64,000 bases of DNA from IMG/VR virus record IMGVR_UViG_3300008267_009226, positions 1 through 64,000 of that record. One strand, 5' to 3'. A program made the translations under genes and the position numbers. Below, piece after piece: positions 1 to 7,609 of the stretch. The notes beneath the pieces were generated by a model. That model did no database searches, was not told where the DNA came from, and worked only from the letters and a program-made list of their open reading frames with translations. Within the stretch, counting starts at the first letter, position 1. Each line of letters begins with the position of its first letter. The DNA comes from a virus.

Positions 1-197
1 ATATAACTTTTACCAACACCTGCGGGACCTGAACAAATTGTTATTTGACTATCTTTTAATACGTTATAATATTCTTCTTGTTGTTCTGAAAGAAATTTAT
101 TTTTTTGTTTTTTCTTTATAATGTTATTTATAAAGTCTTTTTTTGAAAAGGGTTTTACTTCCGAATCCTCAACATTAGTTTGTCTTTTTTTAGTCAT
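1..197 (-). CDS. phoH: PhoH-like ATPase, N-terminal fragment (cut by window edge)
   Basis: The frame starts at the ATG complementary to 195-197 and runs off the left edge, giving about 65 residues. The visible part has a basic N-terminal tail, then a segment LSEQQEEYYNVLKD followed by a strand and a Walker A loop, GPAGVGKSY. A short Q-rich helix followed directly by GPAGxGKT/S is the signature start of PhoH-family P-loop ATPases, which are common in T4-like phages and have a debated role in RNA or phosphate metabolism. It lies immediately downstream of the glycosyltransferase that ends at 198, on the same strand. The C-terminal half, including Walker B, is outside the window. A different SF1-like P-loop ATPase is possible but less likely. 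Confidence 0.75.
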   Translation of the reverse strand, partial: MTKKRQTNVEDSEVKPFSKKDFINNIIKKKQKNKFLSEQQEEYYNVLKDSQITICSGPAGVGKSY

Positions 198-773
198 TTA
201 CTTAGGTCTTAATTTATTATAATAACTTATAGGTTGATTTAAAATCCCACATTTATTACCATAAAATTTAAACACAGATTCCCAAAAAAGAAAGTCTCTT
301 TGATTTACACCATCTATGAATGTGGATGGCCAAAAACATGAGACCAAACAACTATGGTGAGATAAAACATTTCCAACGTCAATTCTCCTAAATACTGGTT
401 TACTTGCAACAAGACGTATTTTTCCGTTGGAGTTAATTTGTTCACCAATTAACATTCCGATAAAATTATTCTCAACACACTCTGTGTACTTAATATACAT
501 ATTTTCATGAAAAATAGTATCATCGTCTAAAAAACAAAAATAACCATCTTTTATGTTTTTTAAAACCTCTTGTCTTTTTTTAAACGGTTCTTCATCTTTA
601 CAATCTACATTGTAAACAATAATTCTTTTGTCCTCCTTTAAGAAAGAATCTTTTAAATCTTCTCTTTTATTAGATTTAGAAATATGCCACCTGATATCAT
701 CATTAATTAAAATTGAATTATATATTGATTCTAAATTTTCAAACCGGTATAAAGGGGTAATAATGTGTAACAT
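198..773 (-). CDS. Small GT-A fold glycosyltransferase-like protein
   Basis: This 191-residue protein begins with a short strand and HIITPLYR, the usual opening of family 2 nucleotide-sugar transferases. A central FLDDDTIFHE segment (about residues 77-86) carries the DxD-type metal and nucleotide-sugar binding motif. The length suits a minimal GT-A domain with no membrane segment. It is one of a run of tightly packed minus-strand sugar-modifying genes, with its stop codon abutting the start of the PhoH-like gene. The acceptor cannot be told from sequence. It probably acts in the cytoplasm on a phage protein or host glycan (inference). Confidence 0.6.
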   Translation of the reverse strand: MLHIITPLYRFENLESIYNSILINDDIRWHISKSNKREDLKDSFLKEDKRIIVYNVDCKDEEPFKKRQEVLKNIKDGYFCFLDDDTIFHENMYIKYTECVENNFIGMLIGEQINSNGKIRLVASKPVFRRIDVGNVLSHHSCLVSCFWPSTFIDGVNQRDFLFWESVFKFYGNKCGILNQPISYYNKLRPK

Positions 774-779
774 ACCAAT

Positions 780-1403
780 TTAAGATTTGTTTAAATGTGG
801 GAAATTTTTACCTAAAATGTAATTTTTACCAAGAAAATTACAAAATTTTTCATATGAATTCTCATGTTTTAAATTTATAACCAATAGTTGTTCTTTTTTA
901 TCGGAAAAAAAATTAATTATTTTATTATTATGAATATTGTATCTATCGATTAGAATTTTTTTATTATACATATCGTTATCTGGTGCATTAAATTTATATT
1001 TCATAACTCTATATATCCATGATTTGTTTATGTAGGTTGAGTTCATTAAATCATTCTTGGATGGTGGAAATCTTTTATCTGAGGAAAATAAATTTGTATG
1101 GAAACGAACTAAAGAATTATACCATTCTTCTGCGTTATCTCTGATTGTCAATACAAATTTTGAATTGGGGTAATAATAATATAACATCTCATGTATTCCA
1201 GTAACACTAAATGGGTTGTCTTGAAAGGCTTCGTACCTATCTATGTAAAGTATTAATCTATTTATATCATTATTCATATATTCATCCATAAGACTTTCAC
1301 CTATATATTGTGGTGATAATTTAAAATTTAAATCGGACAAAGTTTTAGATATACTAGTCGTGCCAGTTTTATTCATCCCTATACAAAATATTTTATTACT
1401 CAT
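780..1403 (-). CDS. Sulfotransferase-like protein
   Basis: The 207-residue protein opens with a strand followed by GMNKTGTTS (about residues 9-17), the phosphosulfate-binding loop typical of PAPS-dependent sulfotransferases of the NKTGTTS type. A later strand, KFVLTIRDNAEEWYNS, corresponds to the second PAPS-binding region (R/S around the 3'-phosphate site). Members move sulfate from PAPS to sugar or other hydroxyls. The gene overlaps the acetyltransferase gene upstream by 8 bases and sits in the glycan island, so a sulfated glycan is the natural guess for the product. The precise acceptor is unknown. Confidence 0.65.
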   Translation of the reverse strand: MSNKIFCIGMNKTGTTSISKTLSDLNFKLSPQYIGESLMDEYMNNDINRLILYIDRYEAFQDNPFSVTGIHEMLYYYYPNSKFVLTIRDNAEEWYNSLVRFHTNLFSSDKRFPPSKNDLMNSTYINKSWIYRVMKYKFNAPDNDMYNKKILIDRYNIHNNKIINFFSDKKEQLLVINLKHENSYEKFCNFLGKNYILGKNFPHLNKS

Positions 1404-2025
1404 TTGTTCTTATTATTTTACATGGGTTACCATAAGCAATAACGTTATCTGGTATGTTTTTAGTTACAACAGAACCTGCACCAATTATTGTATTTTTTCC
1501 AATCTCAATCCCATCAATTATCGTTGATCCAACGCAAATTTCCGAACATTGACCAATAATGACATTACTTGATATATTACAACCCGGATTTATAGAAACA
1601 TAATTACTGATATTACAATGATGACCAATACTTACATTTCTGTTGATATTTACAAAATCTCCAATTTTAGTTTTGGGTGCAACATAAGAATACGGTTCAA
1701 TTCTTAATCCTACTCCTATGTTAGAATAATTAGAAACTTTTGAAGAACTGTGTATCAAATTTATAAATTTACCTTTTTCTAAATTAAACAAGTCGTATAG
1801 TAATTTTTTACTTTTTGGTTTTGCAAAACAAAAAACATAATTCTTGTAACTTTCTAAATTATTTATAAAATTTAAAGTTTGACTCAATGTTTCTGAATTG
1901 TATCTGTTTTGATTATCAAAAACGTTCAATTTAGGTGTCAATTTAATAGATTCGAGTATCTCATTTATCATAAGAAAATGAGATTCTGTGAAACCAACTA
2001 AAGTTATCTCATCAAAAATTTCCAT
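1396..2025 (-). CDS. Hexapeptide-repeat acyltransferase (NeuD/PglD-like)
   Basis: Residues about 95-205 contain successive hexapeptide turns of the left-handed beta-helix (for example IGDFVNINRNVSIGHHCNIS, then VIIGQCSEICVGSTI). They end in the characteristic IAYGNPCKIIR cap, seen as GNPAKxIR in most sugar O/N-acetyltransferases. The N-terminal 90 residues form a small alpha/beta domain like that of PglD/NeuD. Such enzymes transfer acetyl from acetyl-CoA to amino or hydroxyl groups on nucleotide sugars or glycans. The gene overlaps both neighbours, which indicates one operon. The His in SIGHHCN is a plausible catalytic base. Confidence 0.8.
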   Translation of the reverse strand: MEIFDEITLVGFTESHFLMINEILESIKLTPKLNVFDNQNRYNSETLSQTLNFINNLESYKNYVFCFAKPKSKKLLYDLFNLEKGKFINLIHSSSKVSNYSNIGVGLRIEPYSYVAPKTKIGDFVNINRNVSIGHHCNISNYVSINPGCNISSNVIIGQCSEICVGSTIIDGIEIGKNTIIGAGSVVTKNIPDNVIAYGNPCKIIRTNE

Positions 2026-2842
2026 TTTTTAATTTATTTACAAACCCCATTTTTTTAAATTCTAATGGATTTAACATTATGTAATCAAGATTATTCATAA
2101 TTTTGTGAATTCTTTTTAATAAATCTATATTTGTTGCCTTTTCTTTACCTTTTAAATAAAGATTATCTTCTAACCCAACCCTAATTCCGTCAAAATAAAG
2201 CAAACCAACAACGTTTGATTTTAATTGTTCAGAACCGATTCCACCAATACAAGTTATAGAATTATTCGGTAAAGAATTATATATGGATGATATTGTTGAT
2301 AAATCTGATTGAGCATTAAATAAATTACCTAATATTACATTCATATATAAATTATCTTTCAAGATACCCTTTTTGATTAAATAATTTGTGTAATTAATCA
2401 TACCAGTGTCAAAACATTCAATCTCAGGAATAACACCAAATGATTCCATTTTTTTGATTATATCAACAATAACTTCGGGTTCATTAATTGATGCTGATTT
2501 GGGAAAATTTAAAGAAGACATTGTTAAAGACGCCATGTCTGGCATTAATTCTAACACCTCTGTTCGTTTCTCAAACTCAGGAAATAATCTACCACTCAAA
2601 GAAACACAAATGGATAAATCGGGACAATGTTTTCTAATACCCTCAATTATTAATTGATAAATATCTTTTTTGTATGTGTTACCCAAACTAATTAATTCTC
2701 TTGCGTGAATGTGAGTCAAAGTAATCCCTAACTCATATGCATTATGAACCTCTTCAATTATTTCATTAGGTGTTAATGGAGCATATGAATTTGTTCTATT
2801 TGTTTGTGTTCCAGTTGGTGTGAAGTTTATAATTTTTTTCAT
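2012..2842 (-). CDS. BKACE-family (DUF849-type) beta-keto acid cleavage enzyme
   Basis: This 276-residue protein matches the Kce/BKACE TIM-barrel family over its whole length. It has an N-terminal NFTPTGTQTNR strand, a PLTPNEIIEE helix, the zinc-binding THIHARE motif (His44 and His46), PEIECFDTGM, GGIGSEQL and the C-terminal RVGLEDNLYL motif, whose Glu225 is the usual third zinc ligand. Known members use zinc to condense a beta-keto acid with acetyl-CoA, giving acetoacetate plus a new acyl-CoA. The expected metal ligands are all present, so it looks active. It sits inside the sugar-modification operon, overlapping the acetyltransferase gene by 14 bases. A role in making an acyl-CoA donor for glycan acylation is speculation. 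Confidence 0.8.
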   Translation of the reverse strand: MKKIINFTPTGTQTNRTNSYAPLTPNEIIEEVHNAYELGITLTHIHARELISLGNTYKKDIYQLIIEGIRKHCPDLSICVSLSGRLFPEFEKRTEVLELMPDMASLTMSSLNFPKSASINEPEVIVDIIKKMESFGVIPEIECFDTGMINYTNYLIKKGILKDNLYMNVILGNLFNAQSDLSTISSIYNSLPNNSITCIGGIGSEQLKSNVVGLLYFDGIRVGLEDNLYLKGKEKATNIDLLKRIHKIMNNLDYIMLNPLEFKKMGFVNKLKNGNF

Positions 2843-2859
2843 CCATTTATCGAATACTT

Positions 2860-3573
2860 TTATTTTAGTTCATATCCCTCCTCATCATGACGACAGGTTA
2901 ATTTATTTATTAATATGCTATTTAACTTGTTTTCCTGTAAAAAGGTTCTCATTCTTTCCCATAATTCTCCATCTCCAGGTAAACCCACATTTCCAGTTTC
3001 TTTAAAAACGTCTACGTGTCTTAATGGTATTTTTTTAAAGTTAATACAAACTGAAGAATGAATAAGTCTAGCAAAGGCTGGATAAAAAAATATATACTTA
3101 TCTTTTACTTGTACTTTTGGAAGAAAATTATTTGGTGAACGATATGTTGATAAAGTACAAATAAAATCAGCATTTTTTTCTTCTATACATTTTGTAATTT
3201 CTTCTAAATGTTCTGGAAACCACTCATCGTCGTGATTTATAAATGACACATAGTCTATACCCTCTTTAACACACAAATCTATTCCGTAATTAGTCGCGTA
3301 TGTTCCAGCATAAGACCACAAAGCTTTTTTGTTTTCACCATATAAGTCTCTTTCATATGCTATAGGTAAATTTTCTAAATACATAGTATCATTAGTAAAA
3401 CCTTCAAAAAAAGAATTGAACTCTTTGTCATCTTCATATCTGTCACCTATTAAAAAAATTTTATAATTTTTATAAGTTTGATTTTTAATAGACTCTAATG
3501 TCCTGTTCAAGTAAAAAGGAGTTTTACCATCTTTTCTTTTGTAAGTACATATAATAATTCCTATTTTTTTCAT
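2860..3573 (-). CDS. Family 2 glycosyltransferase
   Basis: A 237-residue GT-A enzyme. It begins KKIGIIICTYKRKD, the family 2 Rossmann-like opening, followed by LNRTLESIKNQTYKNYKIFL, the classic helix and second strand. The metal-binding acidic motif is FINHDDEWFPEHL (about residues 112-124). A further conserved Gly-Asp-Gly-Glu patch near residue 203 (GLPGDGELWERM) resembles the catalytic-base loop of these transferases. It lies in the minus-strand island between the BKACE gene and the acetyltransferase-methyltransferase fusion, with short spacers. Donor and acceptor are unknown. Confidence 0.82.
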   Translation of the reverse strand: MKKIGIIICTYKRKDGKTPFYLNRTLESIKNQTYKNYKIFLIGDRYEDDKEFNSFFEGFTNDTMYLENLPIAYERDLYGENKKALWSYAGTYATNYGIDLCVKEGIDYVSFINHDDEWFPEHLEEITKCIEEKNADFICTLSTYRSPNNFLPKVQVKDKYIFFYPAFARLIHSSVCINFKKIPLRHVDVFKETGNVGLPGDGELWERMRTFLQENKLNSILINKLTCRHDEEGYELK

Positions 3574-3575
3574 TT

Positions 3576-4736
3576 TTAAAAATTTGGATTTTTAGATTTT
3601 TCACATACAAAAATAATACTTGAACATAAATCTGGGTATTTTTTCCCCAACTCATAACAACCATCTAAATATTCTTTGGAGATTATGTCGGTATTAAGTA
3701 ACTTATCCCATTGAAAATTGGCAAGTGCTTTAAAAAAAATTCCTCCGTAGTGAACTGATATAAGACCCGAATTTTTTATGTCTCTTTCTAAAGTGTCTAA
3801 AGTATATGTAATTCTGTGTCCGTGTTTTTCTTCTGATTCGGTTACAGCTGAGTTATGTGAGATTAGATTCATTTTTACTGCAATTTGTCTTGATGCCGCA
3901 TTTGCGTTAGGGCAAACAATAAACAACCTACCACTGTCAGATAACCACTCATCATTAATTTTTTTTAGTAAAGAAACTGGATTGTCGATATGTTCTAACA
4001 CATGAGTAAGTATAACATTATCGTACTTTTTAGGTAATGAAACTTCTTCAAACAAGGAGTTATAGAATTTAATATTAGAATTTAAATTATTTTTTGCAAA
4101 ATTTATAGCTTCATCTGAAGCCTCAACACAACTTATATCATCAAAAAAATTCAAAAGACGTTTAGTAAAATCCCCCTTGAAACTACCTAATTCTAAACAA
4201 TTTCCCTCAACAAAAAAAGTTTTGAAGGATTCAATCATATAATGATGCATTATGTCAAAATCAAAATTGTAAACATACTTGTGGTCTTTAGTATCTTTAA
4301 ACTCATCATTGTAATCTCTTTTTTGTATATCTTTTTTTAAAACCATTTTATTTTTTTTTATTTTATGTTTAGTGAATCCTTCTTTCAAATATAAATCTAT
4401 TGCCTTTTTATTGTCTGAAAAAACATCTAAAAAAATACTTTTATACTTTTTATCAATGAAATGTTTATAACATTCATTTAACAAAACGGTTGCGATACCT
4501 TGTTTTTGATAGTCACTATCTACACTAACATTAGTAACCCAACCAAATTTTTCATTAACATTGTCGTAAGCCGCAACTAAACCTATTAATTTATCACCAT
4601 CGAACTTAGCAAAAGTTATAGAGTAATTATATATTTTTTCAGAATAAGAGTCAATATCTACATATGAGTCTAAAGAAGGTTTAAATGAAGAAGAACATTT
4701 ATATAGATGATTTTTTATATTTTCTAATGTAATCAT
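3576..4736 (-). CDS. GNAT acetyltransferase fused to SAM methyltransferase
   Basis: Two domains are joined in 386 residues. Residues about 1-133 form a GNAT N-acetyltransferase, with the acetyl-CoA loop DYQKQGIATVLL (R/Q-x-x-G-x-G/A type) and the usual NKKAIDLYLKEGF helix. Residues about 160-345 form a class I SAM-dependent methyltransferase, with motif I CLELGSFKGDFTKRLL, a VEASDEAI acidic loop, VILTHVLEHIDNP and a post-motif SGRLFIVCPN strand. The combination suggests acetylation plus methylation of the same amino sugar or lipid-linked intermediate (inference). It overlaps the propeller gene by 4 bases, which implies coupled translation. Confidence 0.8.
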   Translation of the reverse strand: MITLENIKNHLYKCSSSFKPSLDSYVDIDSYSEKIYNYSITFAKFDGDKLIGLVAAYDNVNEKFGWVTNVSVDSDYQKQGIATVLLNECYKHFIDKKYKSIFLDVFSDNKKAIDLYLKEGFTKHKIKKNKMVLKKDIQKRDYNDEFKDTKDHKYVYNFDFDIMHHYMIESFKTFFVEGNCLELGSFKGDFTKRLLNFFDDISCVEASDEAINFAKNNLNSNIKFYNSLFEEVSLPKKYDNVILTHVLEHIDNPVSLLKKINDEWLSDSGRLFIVCPNANAASRQIAVKMNLISHNSAVTESEEKHGHRITYTLDTLERDIKNSGLISVHYGGIFFKALANFQWDKLLNTDIISKEYLDGCYELGKKYPDLCSSIIFVCEKSKNPNF

Positions 4737-5695
4737 CCCTCCAATTGAGCTAAACCAAACCCGTACTTACCAAATTCATTACCGTTGTAAGTCATGTAAA
4801 ATTTATTATCTAATTCAAAAATATGTGGATAATGTTGCATTTCGCTATCCCAACCATTTTCAGAATAATCTATTCCTGATTCTTCATCTTTTCGATCCCA
4901 ATTAACTAAATCTTTTGAAGTTGCGTACCCAATTTTATAACCTCTACCTTTAATTGTTCTAAAATCTAAACCTTCTCTATAAACGAAATACATATGGTAT
5001 AACCCATCTTTATAAAAAACGTCAGGACCCGCTTGACACTCATTTTCGTCGAGAACATCTGGTATAATATTTTTATTTAAACGAGTCCACTTTAATCCAT
5101 CTTCTGACGTTGCCATTCTATTTTTGTAAATGATTTCAGGTTGACCATTATTATCTATCCATTTTACACCAGCTAAATAAAATAAATAATACAGATTATT
5201 AAATTTTCTAATCTTTGGTCCGCTAATAACAAATGGTTCATTTAAATCTGCAGATAGTAATGGTCCTTTTCCCAAACGTTCAAACGTTTCTCCATTATTT
5301 ATACTACAAGCTAAACCAATTGAGGTATTAAATGGTACTGATTGACATCTAGACCAACCTGCGTAATACAAATAAATTTTATTGTCAATTTTAATGTTAC
5401 TAGACGGATAAACAGCAAACTCGTCAAAAGTACCCAATTCCCCTAAAGACATTATTGGTTTATCTGAAACTCTTATAATTTTTTTTAAATTTTTTCTATC
5501 TAAATCTACAAAAGTGGTAAAAGATTTTGCAAAACCATTTTCATCATTTTTTGGTCTACAAGAAAAATAAACCCTTACGAAATCATCAAAAATTAAAGTA
5601 TGTGTACATTGGGAGTGGGTTTTCATCCACTCTCTTTCAATACCGTCTGACCAACTTGTCGGGTTAAAAATTTGACCCTCTTTCTTCCACTTCAT
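4733..5695 (-). CDS. Five-bladed beta-propeller glycosidase-like protein (GH32/43/130 type)
   Basis: The 320 residues show the repeating strand pattern of furanosidase-type five-bladed propellers. Conserved features are GTFDEFAVYPSSNI, KIYLYYAGW, a central SGPKIRKFNNLYYLFYLAG, QAGPDVFYKDGLYHMYFVYR and a final QHYPHIFELDNKFYMTYNGN blade. Asp and Glu residues in the TFDEF, SGPK and AGPDVF positions could serve catalysis or sugar binding, but I cannot assign the acid and base with certainty. There is no signal peptide, so it would act in the cytoplasm or the virion. In this island it may trim or recognise sugars, or make glycosides by transglycosylation. Confidence 0.65.
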   Translation of the reverse strand: MKWKKEGQIFNPTSWSDGIEREWMKTHSQCTHTLIFDDFVRVYFSCRPKNDENGFAKSFTTFVDLDRKNLKKIIRVSDKPIMSLGELGTFDEFAVYPSSNIKIDNKIYLYYAGWSRCQSVPFNTSIGLACSINNGETFERLGKGPLLSADLNEPFVISGPKIRKFNNLYYLFYLAGVKWIDNNGQPEIIYKNRMATSEDGLKWTRLNKNIIPDVLDENECQAGPDVFYKDGLYHMYFVYREGLDFRTIKGRGYKIGYATSKDLVNWDRKDEESGIDYSENGWDSEMQHYPHIFELDNKFYMTYNGNEFGKYGFGLAQLEG

Positions 5696-5697
5696 AG

Positions 5698-6252
5698 TTA
5701 TTGTATTTTATATATCCAACATCTATTATTCCAAGGATCGGAGTAATTATTTTCACCTAAAACATCATGAACCGCCATTCTAACATCTTTAAAATCAATA
5801 TAATCATGACCAGATAAAATTCCACCTTTCTTAATTTTTGGTAACCAAGCTTTTATGTCATTTACAACATCTTCATATTTATGGCTTCCATCTATAAAAA
5901 CAAAATCTAAAGATTGGTCTTTATAAATTTTTGTTATTTCAGGAGACCCAATTGTATATAAAGTATATAAACCTTCTAATGGTTTCATATTTTCTATAAA
6001 CTCATTTTTTAATTTTTCATGTGATATTTTATATGTTGGCATATCATCACCAACAGGTATAAAAGGGTCAATACAATCAAATTTTATATTTTTTCCTGAT
6101 TTAATTATTTCTACACCCATAAAAGCTGCGCTTCTACCTTTCCATGTTCCTACCTCAACAAAGTGACCATCTTGAGGTGAATTTTCTATTGCGTGTAAAT
6201 AAAGTTCTGGATACGTGAACCACCCGTGAATGTTTTGATAAAAATGTTCCAT
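5698..6252 (-). CDS. Class I SAM-dependent methyltransferase
   Basis: A 184-residue single-domain methyltransferase of the Methyltransf_24/cephalosporin-hydroxylase-like type. Motif I is HFVEVGTWKGRSAAFM (residues about 31-46). An acidic strand, FDCIDPF, follows, then LDFVFIDGSHKYEDVVNDI with the metal-binding DGSH patch, and KKGGILSGHDY. The Asp/His positions suggest a divalent-metal O-methyltransferase. The gene lies between the WbqC-like and propeller genes with 2-5 base spacers. Methylation of a glycan hydroxyl is the likely role, from context rather than from sequence. Confidence 0.75.
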   Translation of the reverse strand: MEHFYQNIHGWFTYPELYLHAIENSPQDGHFVEVGTWKGRSAAFMGVEIIKSGKNIKFDCIDPFIPVGDDMPTYKISHEKLKNEFIENMKPLEGLYTLYTIGSPEITKIYKDQSLDFVFIDGSHKYEDVVNDIKAWLPKIKKGGILSGHDYIDFKDVRMAVHDVLGENNYSDPWNNRCWIYKIQ

Positions 6253-6256
6253 TTTT

Positions 6257-6958
6257 TTAAATTAATATATAGTTATTTAGGTAATTTTTTATTTGTTCTT
6301 TAGAGTTGAGCATCAAGACATCTATTATTGATAACCAAGGTATGAATTGATTATCAAATTGTTTGTATTCAGTTAAGTTAGATTTGATAAATTTAAGATC
6401 GATACCGTTTTGTTCAAAAACAATTTTATCGTATAAATCAATTCCACCGATAGGATTTATATAAACACTCCCTTTTTGATTTTTACATATAGATATAACT
6501 TTATTTTGAGATTTTAAACTATGGTCTATTTCAATAGATGAAGAAATAACTATTGGTGTCTTAATGTTTAAATAGTTATTAATGATTTTAATACTTTCTA
6601 AGACAAATTCGAATAGGTTATTTTTTTTACTATTAAAACACTTTAAAATCAACTCATAAATTTCCTCAAAATAGGGTGATTTTTTATATGTTGATTTTAT
6701 CACATTTAATATCTTGACTTTATCTTTTTCATAAGAGTCTGATAAAAATCTATCTACAACGTTCAAATAGTTTGACCCTTTTTTTAGTGGTACGGTAAAT
6801 ATTTTGTCATTACCGTTAGATAAAATTCTATTCCTATTTATCCACCCTCCTTTTATATATTGAATATTGTCATAAATTATAAATTTATCAACAGAATTTA
6901 TCAATTGGAAATATCCAATGTAAGGCATAAAATAAGGTTGCATTATGGCAATTTTCAT
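6257..6958 (-). CDS. WbqC-like family protein
   Basis: The protein starts MKIAIMQPYFMPYIGYFQLI and continues DKFIIYDNIQYIKGGWINRNRI, the diagnostic opening of the WbqC family (PF08889). It keeps the family length, 233 residues against about 220-240. The family is found in O-antigen and other polysaccharide loci, where it has been linked to attaching or transferring unusual amino-acid or acyl groups on sugars. Its chemistry is not firmly established. It overlaps the DegT-type gene by 4 bases, so the two are translationally coupled, which fits joint work on one modified sugar. Confidence 0.85.
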   Translation of the reverse strand: MKIAIMQPYFMPYIGYFQLINSVDKFIIYDNIQYIKGGWINRNRILSNGNDKIFTVPLKKGSNYLNVVDRFLSDSYEKDKVKILNVIKSTYKKSPYFEEIYELILKCFNSKKNNLFEFVLESIKIINNYLNIKTPIVISSSIEIDHSLKSQNKVISICKNQKGSVYINPIGGIDLYDKIVFEQNGIDLKFIKSNLTEYKQFDNQFIPWLSIIDVLMLNSKEQIKNYLNNYILI

Positions 6959-7608
6959 TTTATATCTGAATTAGTGTATATTTTAAATTTAGATAGATCG
7001 GGATAAGGCATTTCTAAATCCATATTTTCTTTAGGTATTTCTCCGTGATAAAATTGATTCATTAAAAGTAATCCACGAGCTGCAAGTTCTGGCATCATAT
7101 AAAAGTTCCAACCCAACATATCAAAGTAATCGTCATGATATGAACATTCACGTCTTCCACTATATCTTGCTCTTTTAAACCACAAATATGCATCATGACT
7201 GTCAGTAAGTATGGCACCTCCCTTAGATAATTTAAAATGTTTATATGGACCTGTGAATGAAATACACATATGTGTATTTGGTTTATACATATTGTGAGTA
7301 AAAGAAAGTGCCGAATCCCAAATGTTACTACCAATTAAATTATATGCTCCTTTGATTGTTTTACCCTTAACTTTATAAAAATCAACTTTAAGACCTGCGT
7401 GAATAATTTCACAAGGAACAGATGGATAAGTTCTATTTGGTATTGTTATAGTGTCACCAGTGATACTTTTATTTACATTTTTTTCATAATATAACGAAAG
7501 GAATAATGCGTTACTTTGATTATCAACAGTAACAACATAAGGTGCTTTTGTATATTCGGATAGAGATTTCTCAAAGTCTTCAGTTATTTTGTAAATACCG
7601 TTTGCCAT
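6955..7608 (-). CDS. Short DegT/DnrJ/EryC1-type PLP aminotransferase domain
   Basis: Residues about 12-180 resemble the large domain of sugar aminotransferases, with VVTVDNQSNALFLSLYY, DTITIPNRTYPSVPCEIIHAG and WDSALSFTHNMY, the usual aspartate strand. The lysine-containing GPYKHFKLSKGGAIL segment (about 142-156) is where the PLP lysine normally sits. The protein is only 217 residues against roughly 370-400 for the family. Most of the C-terminal small domain that completes the active site is missing, and the downstream WbqC-like gene overlaps the end. It may be a minimal phage enzyme, act with a partner, or be non-catalytic. Confidence 0.6.
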   Translation of the reverse strand: MANGIYKITEDFEKSLSEYTKAPYVVTVDNQSNALFLSLYYEKNVNKSITGDTITIPNRTYPSVPCEIIHAGLKVDFYKVKGKTIKGAYNLIGSNIWDSALSFTHNMYKPNTHMCISFTGPYKHFKLSKGGAILTDSHDAYLWFKRARYSGRRECSYHDDYFDMLGWNFYMMPELAARGLLLMNQFYHGEIPKENMDLEMPYPDLSKFKIYTNSDIK

Positions 7609-7609
7609 A

